A stretch of 14,111 bases of DNA from an uncultured Eubacteriales bacterium (GCA_900321365.1 ONVT01000263.1:1-14111); one strand, 5' to 3'. Shown: positions 1 through 7,292, numbered from the stretch's first letter. Numbers and translations: made by a program. The notes: generated by a model from the letters alone, not told the origin.

Positions 1-169
1 TAACTGCTAACTCCGACTAAGCGTCCGGGAGATTCGTATCGCGTATCACTCTTCTCCCGGACGCTAAGTCTCCGTAAGCAGTGGATCCTGTCGACGCTCC
101 TGCTCATGGTGTCTCACGGAGGCGGTCCCTCAGCCGCGGGGTCGGCAGGCCCTGGGTTATCACAATGCC
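1..169. other. Non-coding stretch downstream of the ABC ATPase gene, with a long imperfect hairpin
   Basis: All six frames contain stops and no recognisable gene. Positions 15-32 pair with 53-70 as an 18-position stem with a single A-A mismatch around a 20-base loop. Outside it, 3-8 pairs again with 77-82 across a symmetric six-by-six internal loop, giving an 80-base near-palindrome. Further small helices are possible, for example 122-125 with 134-137. On the minus strand this lies just after the ATPase stop codon, so it may be the operon's terminator or 3' untranslated region. A T-run after the hairpin, if there is one, would fall outside the window. I could not match it to any riboswitch, 6S, SRP, RNase P or tmRNA signature. 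Confidence 0.5.
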
Positions 170-892
170 TTACAACACTTTAGATAAGAAATCCTGCAGG
201 CGGGGGTTCTGCGGGGAGTTGAAGAATTCGTAGGGAGTGTTCTCCTCGGCGACGAGTCCCTCGTCGATGAAGAGGATGCGGCTTCCGACTTCGCGGGCGA
301 AGCCCATCTCGTGGGTAACGACGATCATGGTCATGCCGTCCTGGGCGAGCTCTCTCATGATCGCGAGAACTTCGCCGACCATCTCCGGGTCGAGGGCGCT
401 GGTCGGTTCGTCAAAGAGCATGACGGCCGGGTCCATGGCGAGGGCGCGCGCAATTGCGATTCTCTGCTGCTGCCCGCCGGAGAGCATGCCCGGGTAGCTG
501 TCGGCCTTGTCCGGAAGACCGATCCTCTCCAGCAGCTCCTTAGCCCTTGCATCCGCCTGCTCCTGGGTCATTTTCTTCAGAAGCACCGGAGCCAGCGTGA
601 TGTTCTGCCGCACCGTCTTCATCGGAAAGAGATTGAAATGCTGGAACACCATTCCCATTCTCTGGCGGATCTGGTCCAGATTGGTTGACGGATCCGTCAG
701 CTTTACCCCTTCAAAGATAATCTCTCCTCCGGTCGGTTCCTCCAGCATGTTCAGGCACCTCAGGAAGGTCGACTTGCCGGAGCCGGAGGGTCCGATCACG
801 ACGACCTTCTCCCCCTTCTCAATGTGCTGGGTGATGCCGCACAGCACATCATGATCCCCGAACGTCTTCCTCAGATCCTTTGTGTATATCAT
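170..892 (-). CDS. Polar amino-acid ABC transporter, ATP-binding protein (GlnQ/HisP type)
   Basis: This is the cytoplasmic ATPase of an amino-acid importer; it hydrolyses ATP to drive the permease encoded just upstream. The 240-residue protein has every ABC motif: Walker [10 protein letters not shown] (34-42), Q-loop Gln84, signature LSGGQQQR (137-144), Walker B ending in LFDEP (159-163, Asp161 and Glu162), D-loop SALD (165-168) and switch His194. The length is normal for the family. I start at the ATG at 892 because an AAGGAG site lies at 901-906, 8 bases upstream. A longer frame opening at 943 would overlap the permease gene and add 17 unrelated residues. The gene begins 16 bases after the permease stop, so the two are co-transcribed. 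The substrate cannot be read from the ATPase. The family assignment is certain; the transported amino acid is not known. Confidence 0.97.
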   Translation of the reverse strand: MIYTKDLRKTFGDHDVLCGITQHIEKGEKVVVIGPSGSGKSTFLRCLNMLEEPTGGEIIFEGVKLTDPSTNLDQIRQRMGMVFQHFNLFPMKTVRQNITLAPVLLKKMTQEQADARAKELLERIGLPDKADSYPGMLSGGQQQRIAIARALAMDPAVMLFDEPTSALDPEMVGEVLAIMRELAQDGMTMIVVTHEMGFAREVGSRILFIDEGLVAEENTPYEFFNSPQNPRLQDFLSKVL

Positions 893-908
893 GGAGCTCT
901 CTCCTTTC

Positions 909-1619
909 TCAGCGGCGGTCGCTCTTGGCCAGCTTCTTCTCAATCTTGCCCATCAGCCAGGTGAGGAACAGCGTCATGGTCAGATAGATCGCGGCAGCGA
1001 TGATGTACGGCGGAATTACATCCCAGGTCCTCGAACCGACATATCCGGCCATCTTCATCAGGTCATTTACCGCGATGACAGAGATGACCGAGGTTTCCTT
1101 GACCAGGGAAATGAACTCATTGCCCAGTGCCGGGAGGATGTTCTTGAAAGCCTGAGGAAGTATGATCGTCCGCATCGTCATGGTATAGGTCAGGCCCAGC
1201 GATCGTCCCGCTTCCATCTGGCCGACCGGGATCGAGGCGATACCTGCGCGGATGATCTCCGCCACGTAGGCGCCCGAATTGATACCGCAGCATACGGCGC
1301 CGACGACAATCGGATTCGTATTCGGGGAGGTGAAGACCAGATTGTAGATGATCATGATCTGCACAATCATGGGGGTGCCGCGGATTACCGTGATGTACAC
1401 TTTCGCGACAACGTCCAGGACTTTGATGAGCTTCAGTTTCGATGTGCGCGCTGTCACGCGGATCACGGCGATAATAACGCCGATGGCGATACCGATCATC
1501 ACCGCGAACAGGGAGATCAGCAGAGTCATGCGCAGTCCGCTCAGGTACGCCAGGTACCGCTTCTCGGGAATCAGCGCGTTGTAGAAGCTCTCGCCAACTT
1601 TTTTCAGCCATTCCAGCAT
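909..1619 (-). CDS. Polar amino-acid ABC transporter, permease (HisM/GlnP family)
   Basis: This is the membrane subunit that forms the translocation channel of the importer; it probably works as a homodimer because only one permease gene is present. The 236-residue protein has about five hydrophobic segments. It carries the cytoplasmic EAA loop that docks on the ATPase, with EAGRSLGL at 136-143 and LPQA at 154-157, matching the family pattern EAA...G...LP. I place the start at the ATG at 1619 because an AGGAG site lies 9 bases upstream (1629-1633). An in-frame ATG at 1637 would lie at the end of the T-rich tail of a terminator-like hairpin and has only a weak site. The gene lies between the binding-protein gene (183 bases upstream) and the ATPase gene (16 bases downstream). 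Confidence 0.95.
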   Translation of the reverse strand: MLEWLKKVGESFYNALIPEKRYLAYLSGLRMTLLISLFAVMIGIAIGVIIAVIRVTARTSKLKLIKVLDVVAKVYITVIRGTPMIVQIMIIYNLVFTSPNTNPIVVGAVCCGINSGAYVAEIIRAGIASIPVGQMEAGRSLGLTYTMTMRTIILPQAFKNILPALGNEFISLVKETSVISVIAVNDLMKMAGYVGSRTWDVIPPYIIAAAIYLTMTLFLTWLMGKIEKKLAKSDRR

Positions 1620-1628
1620 AATTTGATA

Positions 1629-1633
1629 CTCCT
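1629..1633 (-). promoter_or_regulatory. Ribosome binding site that decides the permease start
   Basis: AGGAG on the minus strand, 9 bases before the ATG at 1619. It lies inside the reading frame that would begin at the alternative ATG at 1637, and so favours the shorter protein. Confidence 0.7.
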
Positions 1634-1637
1634 GCAT

Positions 1638-1676
1638 AAAAGAAAGGGCCTCTTCATAACGATATCAAGAGACCCT
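1638..1676 (-). terminator. Terminator-like hairpin between binding-protein and permease genes (probable attenuator)
   Basis: On the minus strand 1676-1667 pairs with 1654-1645 as ten consecutive pairs, one of them a U-G wobble, around a 12-base loop that contains GATATC. It is followed at once by TTCTTTT (1644-1638). This is the form of an intrinsic terminator. Because the permease and ATPase genes lie downstream on the same strand, it probably stops only part of the transcripts and so lowers their expression relative to the binding protein. A partial role is inferred; the structure is seen directly. Confidence 0.75.
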
Positions 1677-1688
1677 CATCTCTCATCA

Positions 1689-1710
1689 CAGAGCACTCAG
1701 AAGTGCTCTG
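1689..1710. repeat. Perfect 9-bp inverted repeat after the binding-protein gene
   Basis: CAGAGCACT (1689-1697) pairs exactly with 1702-1710 around a 4-base loop. On the minus strand no T-run follows. It is therefore more likely a 3'-end stabilising or processing hairpin for the binding-protein message than a second terminator. On the plus strand it is followed by ATCTTTT, but no plus-strand gene reads into it. Confidence 0.5.
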
Positions 1711-1802
1711 ATCTTTTCAAAAACAATATACTCTGAAAATGTCCTGCAATTGCCCGCCGGCAATTATTCACGAAGACTCAGAATCAGCTGACTGCCGGTT
1801 CT

Positions 1803-2633
1803 TTACTCTTCTTCTGTCTCGGCGGATTCGGAGGCGGAAATTGCATGGGCTGCAAAGATCTCGCCCATCTCACCGGAGTCCTGAAGCTTCGTGATCACCG
1901 CGTCCACCGCGTCCTTCATGGACTCATTGCCCTTCTTCATCGCGATCGCGTAGGAATCCTCGAACAGGGCGTCCCCCTCAAGGATCTCAAGCTTTCCGTT
2001 TGAGGAAGCAACGAGCTCAATCGCGGGAGCCTCATCCATCACGATGCAGTCGATCTTGCCGTTCGCAAGATCCTGGGCCGCCTGGACAAACTTCGTGTAG
2101 CGCTGGACATCCTTGGCTTCCGTGTTATCCGTCACCCACAGGTCAGCGATGTTGCCCTGCTGCACGCCGACAACCTTTCCTGCAAGAGCCTCGGCGGAAG
2201 ATTCCTCCACTGCCGGCTTTTCCGCGTTTACAACCACGACGTCCTTCGAATCGACATACTTGACAGAGAAGTCCATGACTTCCTCGCGCTCATCACTGAC
2301 TGAAACGCCAGCCGCGACAATGTCGACCTTACCCTGCTGTACGGCAAGAAGCGCGCCGTCAAAATCCATGTTCTGAATCTCAAGCTTGACGCCGAGAGCA
2401 CTCGCGATTTCCTGGGCGATATCCATGTCAACGCCCCAGACCTCATCGCCTACCAGATACTCATACGGCGCGAATCCGGCTTCCGTACCGACGATCAGCT
2501 TTCCCTCGGAAACCGTCTCGACAGAACTGAAATCATATTCCGTCTCCTCGTCCGCCAACACAGCAGATGCTCCGGCCAGTGTCATGGAACATGCCGCAAG
2601 AAGCGCCGCTGCCACCTTCAGGTTCTTCTTCAT
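1803..2633 (-). CDS. Amino-acid ABC transporter, extracellular substrate-binding protein (SBP_bac_3 family)
   Basis: This protein captures a polar amino acid outside the membrane and delivers it to the permease. The 276-residue product has an export signal (MKK, then a hydrophobic stretch to about residue 26). After it come family-3 features: the opening strand LIVGTEAGFAPYEY (46-59), GVDMDIAQEIA (68-78), and DIVAAGVSVSDERE (104-117), whose Arg116 is the usual contact for the substrate carboxylate. Processing is ambiguous. LAAC at 12-15 fits a lipobox with an unusually short hydrophobic core, while VLA before Asp28 fits signal peptidase I. I chose the ATG at 2633 because an AAGGAG site (2640-2645) lies 6 bases upstream; the longer frame to 2696 adds residues ahead of the signal peptide. 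It is the first gene of the importer operon. The ligand is not identifiable by eye. Confidence 0.95.
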   Translation of the reverse strand: MKKNLKVAAALLAACSMTLAGASAVLADEETEYDFSSVETVSEGKLIVGTEAGFAPYEYLVGDEVWGVDMDIAQEIASALGVKLEIQNMDFDGALLAVQQGKVDIVAAGVSVSDEREEVMDFSVKYVDSKDVVVVNAEKPAVEESSAEALAGKVVGVQQGNIADLWVTDNTEAKDVQRYTKFVQAAQDLANGKIDCIVMDEAPAIELVASSNGKLEILEGDALFEDSYAIAMKKGNESMKDAVDAVITKLQDSGEMGEIFAAHAISASESAETEEE

Positions 2634-2653
2634 AGTAATCTCCTTTCCTTCTC

Positions 2654-2686
2654 CGTTTCCGTCACGGTCAGTATGTGACTGGAACG
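2654..2686 (-). promoter_or_regulatory. Leader hairpin of the binding-protein mRNA
   Basis: On the minus strand 2686-2675 and 2665-2654 can form ten pairs out of twelve positions around a 9-base loop. It lies between the predicted transcription start and the ribosome binding site, ending 8 bases before AAGGAG. It could stabilise the message or influence translation. No terminator or known riboswitch pattern accompanies it. Confidence 0.4.
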
Positions 2687-2708
2687 ATCTATCCATGTCT
2701 TATGTATC

Positions 2709-2719
2709 ACGTCAGACGT
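2709..2719. promoter_or_regulatory. Short palindrome at the predicted transcription start (operator candidate)
   Basis: ACGTC-A-GACGT is a perfect inverted repeat with a one-base centre. It lies just downstream of the -10 box at 2721-2726, roughly where transcription of the importer would begin, which is a typical place for a repressor site. Length alone does not exclude chance. Confidence 0.3.
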
Positions 2720-2720
2720 A

Positions 2721-2749
2721 ATTATATGACAAATTGAGGAAGATTTCGA
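2721..2749 (-). promoter_or_regulatory. Promoter of the amino-acid importer operon
   Basis: A consensus TATAAT occurs on the minus strand at 2726-2721. A weaker -35 match, TCGAAA (2749-2744, four of six), lies 17 bases upstream. Transcription would start near 2714, about 80 bases before the binding-protein ATG. Confidence 0.5.
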
Positions 2750-2860
2750 TAGCTTTTTTCAATTCCTCCTCTTTAACTCATGTTTATATCTGATTCAATC
2801 CGTCAGCATCCGGACTCCGTCCATCCATAGACCTCCATCAAGTCGCCAAAAAGAAATCTC

Positions 2861-2889
2861 TTGACTGGAAAAGTGAACGGGCGCAAAAT
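2861..2889 (+). promoter_or_regulatory. Promoter candidate of the CoA-transferase gene
   Basis: TTGACT (2861-2866, five of six) is followed after 17 bases by CAAAAT (2884-2889, four of six), about 26 bases before a transcribed AAAGGA ribosome binding site (2907-2912). Confidence 0.45.
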
Positions 2890-2922
2890 CAGACATATGA
2901 CTTATGAAAGGATCACAATTCT

Positions 2923-4434
2923 ATGTTTGAAATCATGAGCCCCGATGAGGCGATCCGTCTGATCCGTGACGGAGACGTCATCTGCGTCAACTCCTTTGTC
3001 GGGATCGAAAACCCGGTGGAGCTGCACGAGGCCATTTACCGAAGGTATCAGCGCATGCAGTCGCCGAACCATCTGACCATTGTTTCCAGCGCGGGGTTTG
3101 GCGTCTGGGATCCGGACAGGAACGCGGAAGGATATATCCGGGACGGCGCGGTGGACAGGCTGATCTGCGGTCATTTCGGCGCGATGCCGAGCACCAAGAA
3201 GATTCTGCTGGAGGACAGGTTCGAAGCCTACAATCTTCCGCTCGGATGCATCTCACACGCGATCCGCGCCCAGGCGGGAGGCATTCCGGGCGCACTCTCC
3301 AAGGTCGGACTGGATATCTTTGTCGACCCCAGAAATGAAGGCCCCGGCATCAACCGTCTGTCAATCGACGATTCCTTTGTGAAATATGTGGAGGTGGACG
3401 GCGAGGAATATCTCTATTATAAGGTTCCGAAGCTGACAGTGGCCCTGATCAAGGGAACCGCTGCGGACCGGAAGGGAAACATTACATTTGACGACATGTA
3501 CATGTCGGGCGACGCGCTGTCGATCTGCCAGGCGGTCAAGGCCAACCACGGCAAGGTGATCGTCCAGGTCGACCGTCTTGTCAATGTCCCGTCCCGCCCG
3601 CGCAATGCCATTATTCCCGGCTGCCTCGTGGATGCCATAGTTGTGGTGGAGCCTGAAAAGAGGGATGACGCGCTGGTCGCGCTGACCGGAAGCTTCGAGA
3701 TTCCCTATGATGACTGGAGCGGCTGGAACGAAAAGATCGACGCCGCGTCCACGCGCCAGCACCGCAATGACGCGATCGGCAATATCATCGGCCGCCGCGC
3801 CGCCGCGGAGCTTAGGCTGGATGACATCGTGAACATCGGGATCGGCCTTCCGGAAATGGTCTCGCGCCACGCCCGCAAGAACGGGATGCTGGACAACATC
3901 ACCCTGACGGTGGAGTCGGGAAGCGTCGGAGGCTTTCCGGTGTCCGGCGAATACTTTGGAGCGATGATCGGCGCTGCTTCCGTTTACGACATGGCCAACC
4001 AGTTTGACCTGTATGACAACGGCGGGCTGGATGTCTGCTTCATGGGTGCCATCGAGGTGGATGAGAAGGGAAATGTTAATGCCCACCGCAGCGACGGCGC
4101 ATTTGCGGGAATCGGCGGATTCGCCAACATCACGGCGAAAACGCCAACCGTGGTCTTCTGCATGTCATTTACCGCAAAAGGGCTGGAGGTATCTCAGAAA
4201 AAGGGCATCGTGACGATTGAGAAGGAGGGAGAGATTCCCAAATTCGTGAAGAAGATCCGGACCATCAGCTTTTCCGCGAAGCGTGCGATCCTGAACGGTC
4301 AGAAGGTGCTCTACGTGACGGAGCGCTGCGTGTTCCGCCTCACGCCCAGAGGCCTGAAGCTGATCGAATCCTATCCGGGGATTGATGTGAAGAAAGATAT
4401 CCTTGACAAGCTGCCGTTTGAGGTGGAGATGTAG
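2923..4434 (+). CDS. Family I acyl-CoA:carboxylate CoA-transferase (acetate/propionate CoA-transferase, YdiF-like)
   Basis: Enzymes of this family move coenzyme A between short-chain acyl-CoAs and free acids such as acetate, through a glutamyl-CoA thioester intermediate in the cytoplasm. The 503-residue product is the fused form, in which the alpha-like half (about 1-270) and beta-like half (about 285-503) of two-subunit enzymes are joined. The catalytic glutamate is Glu331 in TVESGSVGG (329-337), followed by the conserved glycine-rich stretch. In the N-terminal half, GHFGAMP and the following segment fit the CoA-transferase alpha fold. An AAAGGA site 10 bases upstream supports the ATG at 2923. 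The gene stands alone, divergent from an amino-acid importer and convergent with a peptidase gene. That suggests a role in fermentation of an imported amino acid or its acyl-CoA product, but substrate specificity cannot be read from the sequence. Confidence 0.93.
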   Translation: MFEIMSPDEAIRLIRDGDVICVNSFVGIENPVELHEAIYRRYQRMQSPNHLTIVSSAGFGVWDPDRNAEGYIRDGAVDRLICGHFGAMPSTKKILLEDRFEAYNLPLGCISHAIRAQAGGIPGALSKVGLDIFVDPRNEGPGINRLSIDDSFVKYVEVDGEEYLYYKVPKLTVALIKGTAADRKGNITFDDMYMSGDALSICQAVKANHGKVIVQVDRLVNVPSRPRNAIIPGCLVDAIVVVEPEKRDDALVALTGSFEIPYDDWSGWNEKIDAASTRQHRNDAIGNIIGRRAAAELRLDDIVNIGIGLPEMVSRHARKNGMLDNITLTVESGSVGGFPVSGEYFGAMIGAASVYDMANQFDLYDNGGLDVCFMGAIEVDEKGNVNAHRSDGAFAGIGGFANITAKTPTVVFCMSFTAKGLEVSQKKGIVTIEKEGEIPKFVKKIRTISFSAKRAILNGQKVLYVTERCVFRLTPRGLKLIESYPGIDVKKDILDKLPFEVEM

Positions 4435-4518
4435 GCACTGTCAACAAATGTCTTTCGAATCTGCCTGTCTTTCAGAAGTATGAGTGTACCAGGCAAAAAG
4501 TTTTTACATCGCAAAGCT

Positions 4519-4560
4519 ATGGCGGGGAAAATGAACAAGATCGTTCATTTTCCCCGCCAT
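4519..4560. terminator. Perfect 18-bp hairpin between convergent genes (bidirectional terminator candidate)
   Basis: Positions 4519-4536 pair without mismatch with 4543-4560 around a 6-base loop. The stem has a GC-rich base and an A/T-rich centre. It lies between the converging ends of the CoA-transferase gene (85 bases away) and the peptidase gene (46 bases away). No clear T-run follows on either strand, so Rho-independent termination is plausible but not classical. It may instead be a mobile hairpin repeat or a transcript-end stabiliser. Confidence 0.55.
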
Positions 4561-4605
4561 CATCGACTTTCGATAATCGCGTCTGCTGCTCTCAGCTGGC
4601 CGCGT

Positions 4606-5502
4606 CTATTTTACGTTATAGCCAAGAGAGTTCCAGAAAGGAGCAGGATTCTCGTTTTCCAGCACACTGTTATTCACTGATTTCGCGGCATGGTCTTCTT
4701 TCCCGTTCCTCACTTCGACATGCGTGTGTGAATTGCTGACTGAGCTGACTCCTCTCCATCCCTGTGTCCCAAGCAGGTCCCCTGTCTTAATCACCTTTCC
4801 GACATAGACAGCTTCCGGATTGGAATGAAGGTAGAGCACGGTTTTATTATGGTCCTTATTATAAACGGCAATGGTGGAAAGCCCGTTGCTCCCGCTGGCC
4901 CCATTCTCGACTCTGATCACTTCTCCATCTGCAAGCGCATAGATAGGGCTTCCGTCTTTCAGACGGATATCGATTCCCTCATGGCGGCCTGGTATGTCAG
5001 ATCCGTATCCGTCAAACCCGCAGATGATGGCAGCTTTGGAATTCTTGTAAAGTGCTTCACTGAGGTTTTTTCTGGACGGATCGGATTGCTGCGCCGCAGT
5101 GCCGGTATTGCCCGTATTTCCTGTTGTCGTTGTTGCCGACATATCACTCAGTTTCACTTTTGTGACAGCCGAATACTTGCTGTATTGTTTCTTCCCATCC
5201 GTCATAGTATATGCGCGGACCCGGAACTTATATTTTTTGCCTGTTACCAGATTCCCGACAGTCAGCGTGGTATCTTTCGTCTTTGTTTTTTTCCAGGAAG
5301 TCCCTTTTACTTTATATTCCAGATAATACCCTCTTGCCTCCGGGCTTTTTGTCCATGTCACCGTCACGGTACCATTACCGGTCTGAAGCGCGCTTGCTAT
5401 CTGGGGTGCTGTGGGTGAGGCCGCCTGTACAGTGAACACCATGCACAGAATCATTGCAAAAAGCAGGCCTGCTGATAACAGACTTTTTCCGGTCTTTCGC
5501 AT
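4606..5502 (-). CDS. Secreted FN3-M23 peptidase (LytM-type cell-wall endopeptidase)
   Basis: The 298-residue protein is predicted to be exported and to cut peptide cross-links in peptidoglycan, or to act as a cell-wall-bound regulator of such enzymes. It has a signal peptide (1-27, ending VQA-A), a fibronectin type III domain (about 30-118), a Thr/Gly/Asn/Gln-rich linker (about 121-145) and a C-terminal M23 domain. All expected zinc ligands are present: His174 and Asp178 in RHEGID, and His261 of the HTH pair. The candidate catalytic histidines, His226 and His259, are present too, so the enzyme looks active. The start at 5502 is supported by an AAGGAG site 7 bases upstream (5510-5515). The gene has its own likely promoter and is followed by the hairpin at 4519-4560. 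The FN3 domain probably binds the cell surface or wall polymers; this is inference. Confidence 0.92.
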   Translation of the reverse strand: MRKTGKSLLSAGLLFAMILCMVFTVQAASPTAPQIASALQTGNGTVTVTWTKSPEARGYYLEYKVKGTSWKKTKTKDTTLTVGNLVTGKKYKFRVRAYTMTDGKKQYSKYSAVTKVKLSDMSATTTTGNTGNTGTAAQQSDPSRKNLSEALYKNSKAAIICGFDGYGSDIPGRHEGIDIRLKDGSPIYALADGEVIRVENGASGSNGLSTIAVYNKDHNKTVLYLHSNPEAVYVGKVIKTGDLLGTQGWRGVSSVSNSHTHVEVRNGKEDHAAKSVNNSVLENENPAPFWNSLGYNVK

Positions 5503-5625
5503 TGTCAGTCTCCTTTCGTTTTCCTCATCACAGATGTTGGTTTTCAGCTTCTTCTCACGACGATCCTGCAGTCTTTACTGCGTGGCTGCTGATATACCAT
5601 CACTGCTTATCATCCATTTTATCAC

Positions 5626-5634
5626 ACAAGATCG
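5626..5634 (-). promoter_or_regulatory. Extended -10 promoter candidate of the peptidase gene
   Basis: On the minus strand TGA precedes TAAAAT (5631-5626), an extended -10 element one base from consensus. It starts only about 10 bases after the DUF711 stop codon. No good -35 box lies at the usual distance. It would give the peptidase gene a leader of about 115 bases. Confidence 0.35.
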
Positions 5635-5642
5635 CAATTCTC

Positions 5643-7007
5643 CTAATTTTTGAAAGAATGAATCGGCGCCGGAATCCTTCCCTTCCTGTTCACGAAATCC
5701 TCGCACCCGAATTCATTGACCGGCATGATCGGCGCGTGTCCGAGCAGGCCGCCGAATTCCACGTTCTCCCCGACTCCTTTCCCGATGACCGGGATCAGAC
5801 GGACAGCCGTCGTCTTCGCATTGACCATACCGATCGCCATCTCATCCGCGATGATGCCCGCGATCGTGGACGCCTTCGTACTGCCGGGGATCGCAATCAT
5901 GTCAAGGCCCACCGAGCAGACACATGTCATAGCCTCAAGCTTCTCCAGGTGCAGTGCGCCCGCCTCGACTGCGTCGATCATTCCCTGGTCCTCCGACACC
6001 GGGATAAATGCCCCTGACAGTCCCCCGACATAGGAGGACGCCATGACGCCGCCCTTCTTCACCTGGTCATTCAGCAGGGCAAGAGCTGCGGTCGTACCCG
6101 GCGCGCCTGCGTATTCCACGCCGATCTCGTGCAGAATGTCCGCGACGGAATCGCCGATGGCCGGCGTCGGCGCGAGCGACAGGTCGATAATCCCGAAGGG
6201 AACGCCAAGCCTGCGTGACGCCTCCTGCGCCACCAGCTGGCCGACCCTCGTCACCTTGAAGGCTGTTCTCTTGATCGTCTCACAGAGCACTTCGAAGCTC
6301 TCACCGCGCACCGACTCGAGTGCAGTCTTCACGACGCCGGGGCCGGAGACACCGACATTGATCACCGTGTCTCCTTCCGTCACTCCGTGAAATGCCCCCG
6401 CCATGAACGGATTGTCATCCGGCGCGTTGCAGAACACCACCAGTTTCGCGCATCCCAGCGAATCCTTCTCCTTTGTGAGCTGCGCGGTCTCCAGGATGAT
6501 TCCGCCCAGCAGGCGGATCGCGTCCATATCAATTCCTGTTCTCGTCGAACCGACATTAACCGAGGAACAGACAAAGTCCGTTTCTGCCAGCGCTCTGGGA
6601 ATCGCTCGGATCAGATCCTCCTCCGCTTTTGTCATTCCCTTCGACACTACCGCTGAAAACCCGCCAAGGAAGTTCACTCCGACCTCTTTCGCGGCAAGGT
6701 CAAGTGTCTGCGCGATGGAGACATAGTCCTCCGGACAGCTGCATGCGGCCGCCCCGACAAGGCCGATCGGCGTCACCGAGATCCTCTTGTTGACAATCGG
6801 GATCCCGTACTCCTTCGCAATGTCATCACCGACCCTGACAAGATTCTTCGCCTGCGTCGTGATCTTCCGGAATATGTTCTCCCTCAGCGTCTCAAGATCC
6901 GACGAAATGCAGTCCAGCAAACTGATCCCCATCGTGATCGTCCTTACATCCAGGTTCTCCTGGGTGATCATCCGGACCGTTTCCGCCGCTTCCAGAATAT
7001 TAATCAT
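5643..7007 (-). CDS. DUF711/UPF0210 family protein (annotated elsewhere as 'PFL family protein')
   Basis: The 454-residue protein is a full-length member of UPF0210/DUF711, a family with a fold related to the pyruvate formate-lyase barrel but with no established reaction. Recognisable segments are the N-terminal [14 protein letters not shown] (about 21-34), conserved glycine-rich stretches in the middle ([17 protein letters not shown]) and the C-terminal [15 protein letters not shown] see no glycyl-radical motif, so it should not be called a formate acetyltransferase. It starts at an ATG preceded by GGAGGA, and that ribosome binding site abuts the stop codon of the upstream ACT gene, only 12 bases away. 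The two are therefore translated from one message, as is common in Firmicutes and archaea. The ACT partner suggests control by a small ligand, possibly an amino acid. Function is unknown. Confidence 0.93.
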   Translation of the reverse strand: MINILEAAETVRMITQENLDVRTITMGISLLDCISSDLETLRENIFRKITTQAKNLVRVGDDIAKEYGIPIVNKRISVTPIGLVGAAACSCPEDYVSIAQTLDLAAKEVGVNFLGGFSAVVSKGMTKAEEDLIRAIPRALAETDFVCSSVNVGSTRTGIDMDAIRLLGGIILETAQLTKEKDSLGCAKLVVFCNAPDDNPFMAGAFHGVTEGDTVINVGVSGPGVVKTALESVRGESFEVLCETIKRTAFKVTRVGQLVAQEASRRLGVPFGIIDLSLAPTPAIGDSVADILHEIGVEYAGAPGTTAALALLNDQVKKGGVMASSYVGGLSGAFIPVSEDQGMIDAVEAGALHLEKLEAMTCVCSVGLDMIAIPGSTKASTIAGIIADEMAIGMVNAKTTAVRLIPVIGKGVGENVEFGGLLGHAPIMPVNEFGCEDFVNRKGRIPAPIHSFKN

Positions 7008-7019
7008 GTTGTTCCTCCA

Positions 7020-7292
7020 TCAGATCCTGTGCATGGCGTTGAAGATATCTTCGCCCATCACACGAATAGACAGACCCATGCCTTCACCGAGAGCAGTCAG
7101 GTCGTCCGACATCTGTCCTGAATCAACTGTCGAGGCCGTCGGGTCCGTGACCATCATCATATTGAAGTAGCCCCCGACGATCGTCTGGGAGATATCAAGA
7201 ATATTAACATTATGATCTGCCAGATACGTGCAGACCTTCGCGATAATCCCGACCGTATCCTTGCCAATCACGGTAATGATGACTTTCTTCAT
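7020..7292 (-). CDS. ACT-domain protein (UPF0237 family)
   Basis: This 90-residue cytoplasmic protein is a single ACT domain, a fold that usually binds amino acids and regulates metabolic enzymes. It opens with the typical beta-strand and turn VIITVIGKDTVGIIAKV (4-20), continues with the helix and NVNILDISQTIV, and ends with a second ACT-like half carrying GLSIRVMGEDIF. The length equals that of UPF0237 proteins. A GAGGA site 7 bases upstream supports the ATG at 7292. It is immediately upstream of the DUF711 gene, a well-known conserved pairing, so it probably acts as the sensor or subunit for that protein. No ligand can be named. The region upstream, towards the hydrolase gene, is filled by tandem repeats. 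Confidence 0.93.
   Translation of the reverse strand: MKKVIITVIGKDTVGIIAKVCTYLADHNVNILDISQTIVGGYFNMMMVTDPTASTVDSGQMSDDLTALGEGMGLSIRVMGEDIFNAMHRI

Noticed and set aside
83..169. T-box, cobalamin or TPP riboswitch
   Set aside because: Short partial resemblances (GGGACCGCC, GACAGGATCC, GGCTGAG) appear on the minus strand, but the conserved cores do not line up, and the sequence lies downstream of a gene instead of upstream of one.
882..1736. A 284-residue plus-strand open frame opposite the permease gene
   Set aside because: Its composition is dominated by His, Asp and Arg with no domain, and it lies antisense to a certain permease with clear motifs.
2386..2721. Plus-strand 111-residue open frame across the binding-protein start
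   Set aside because: A Ser/Ala/Thr-rich shadow of the signal-peptide region, antisense to the gene and its leader.
3361..4086. A 241-residue minus-strand open frame opposite the CoA-transferase gene
   Set aside because: It is antisense to a well-supported gene, and its composition follows from the complementary GC-rich codons.
5643..7007. Pyruvate formate-lyase
   Set aside because: The fold-based family name invites this, but the length (454) is too short and the glycyl-radical and paired catalytic cysteine motifs are absent.
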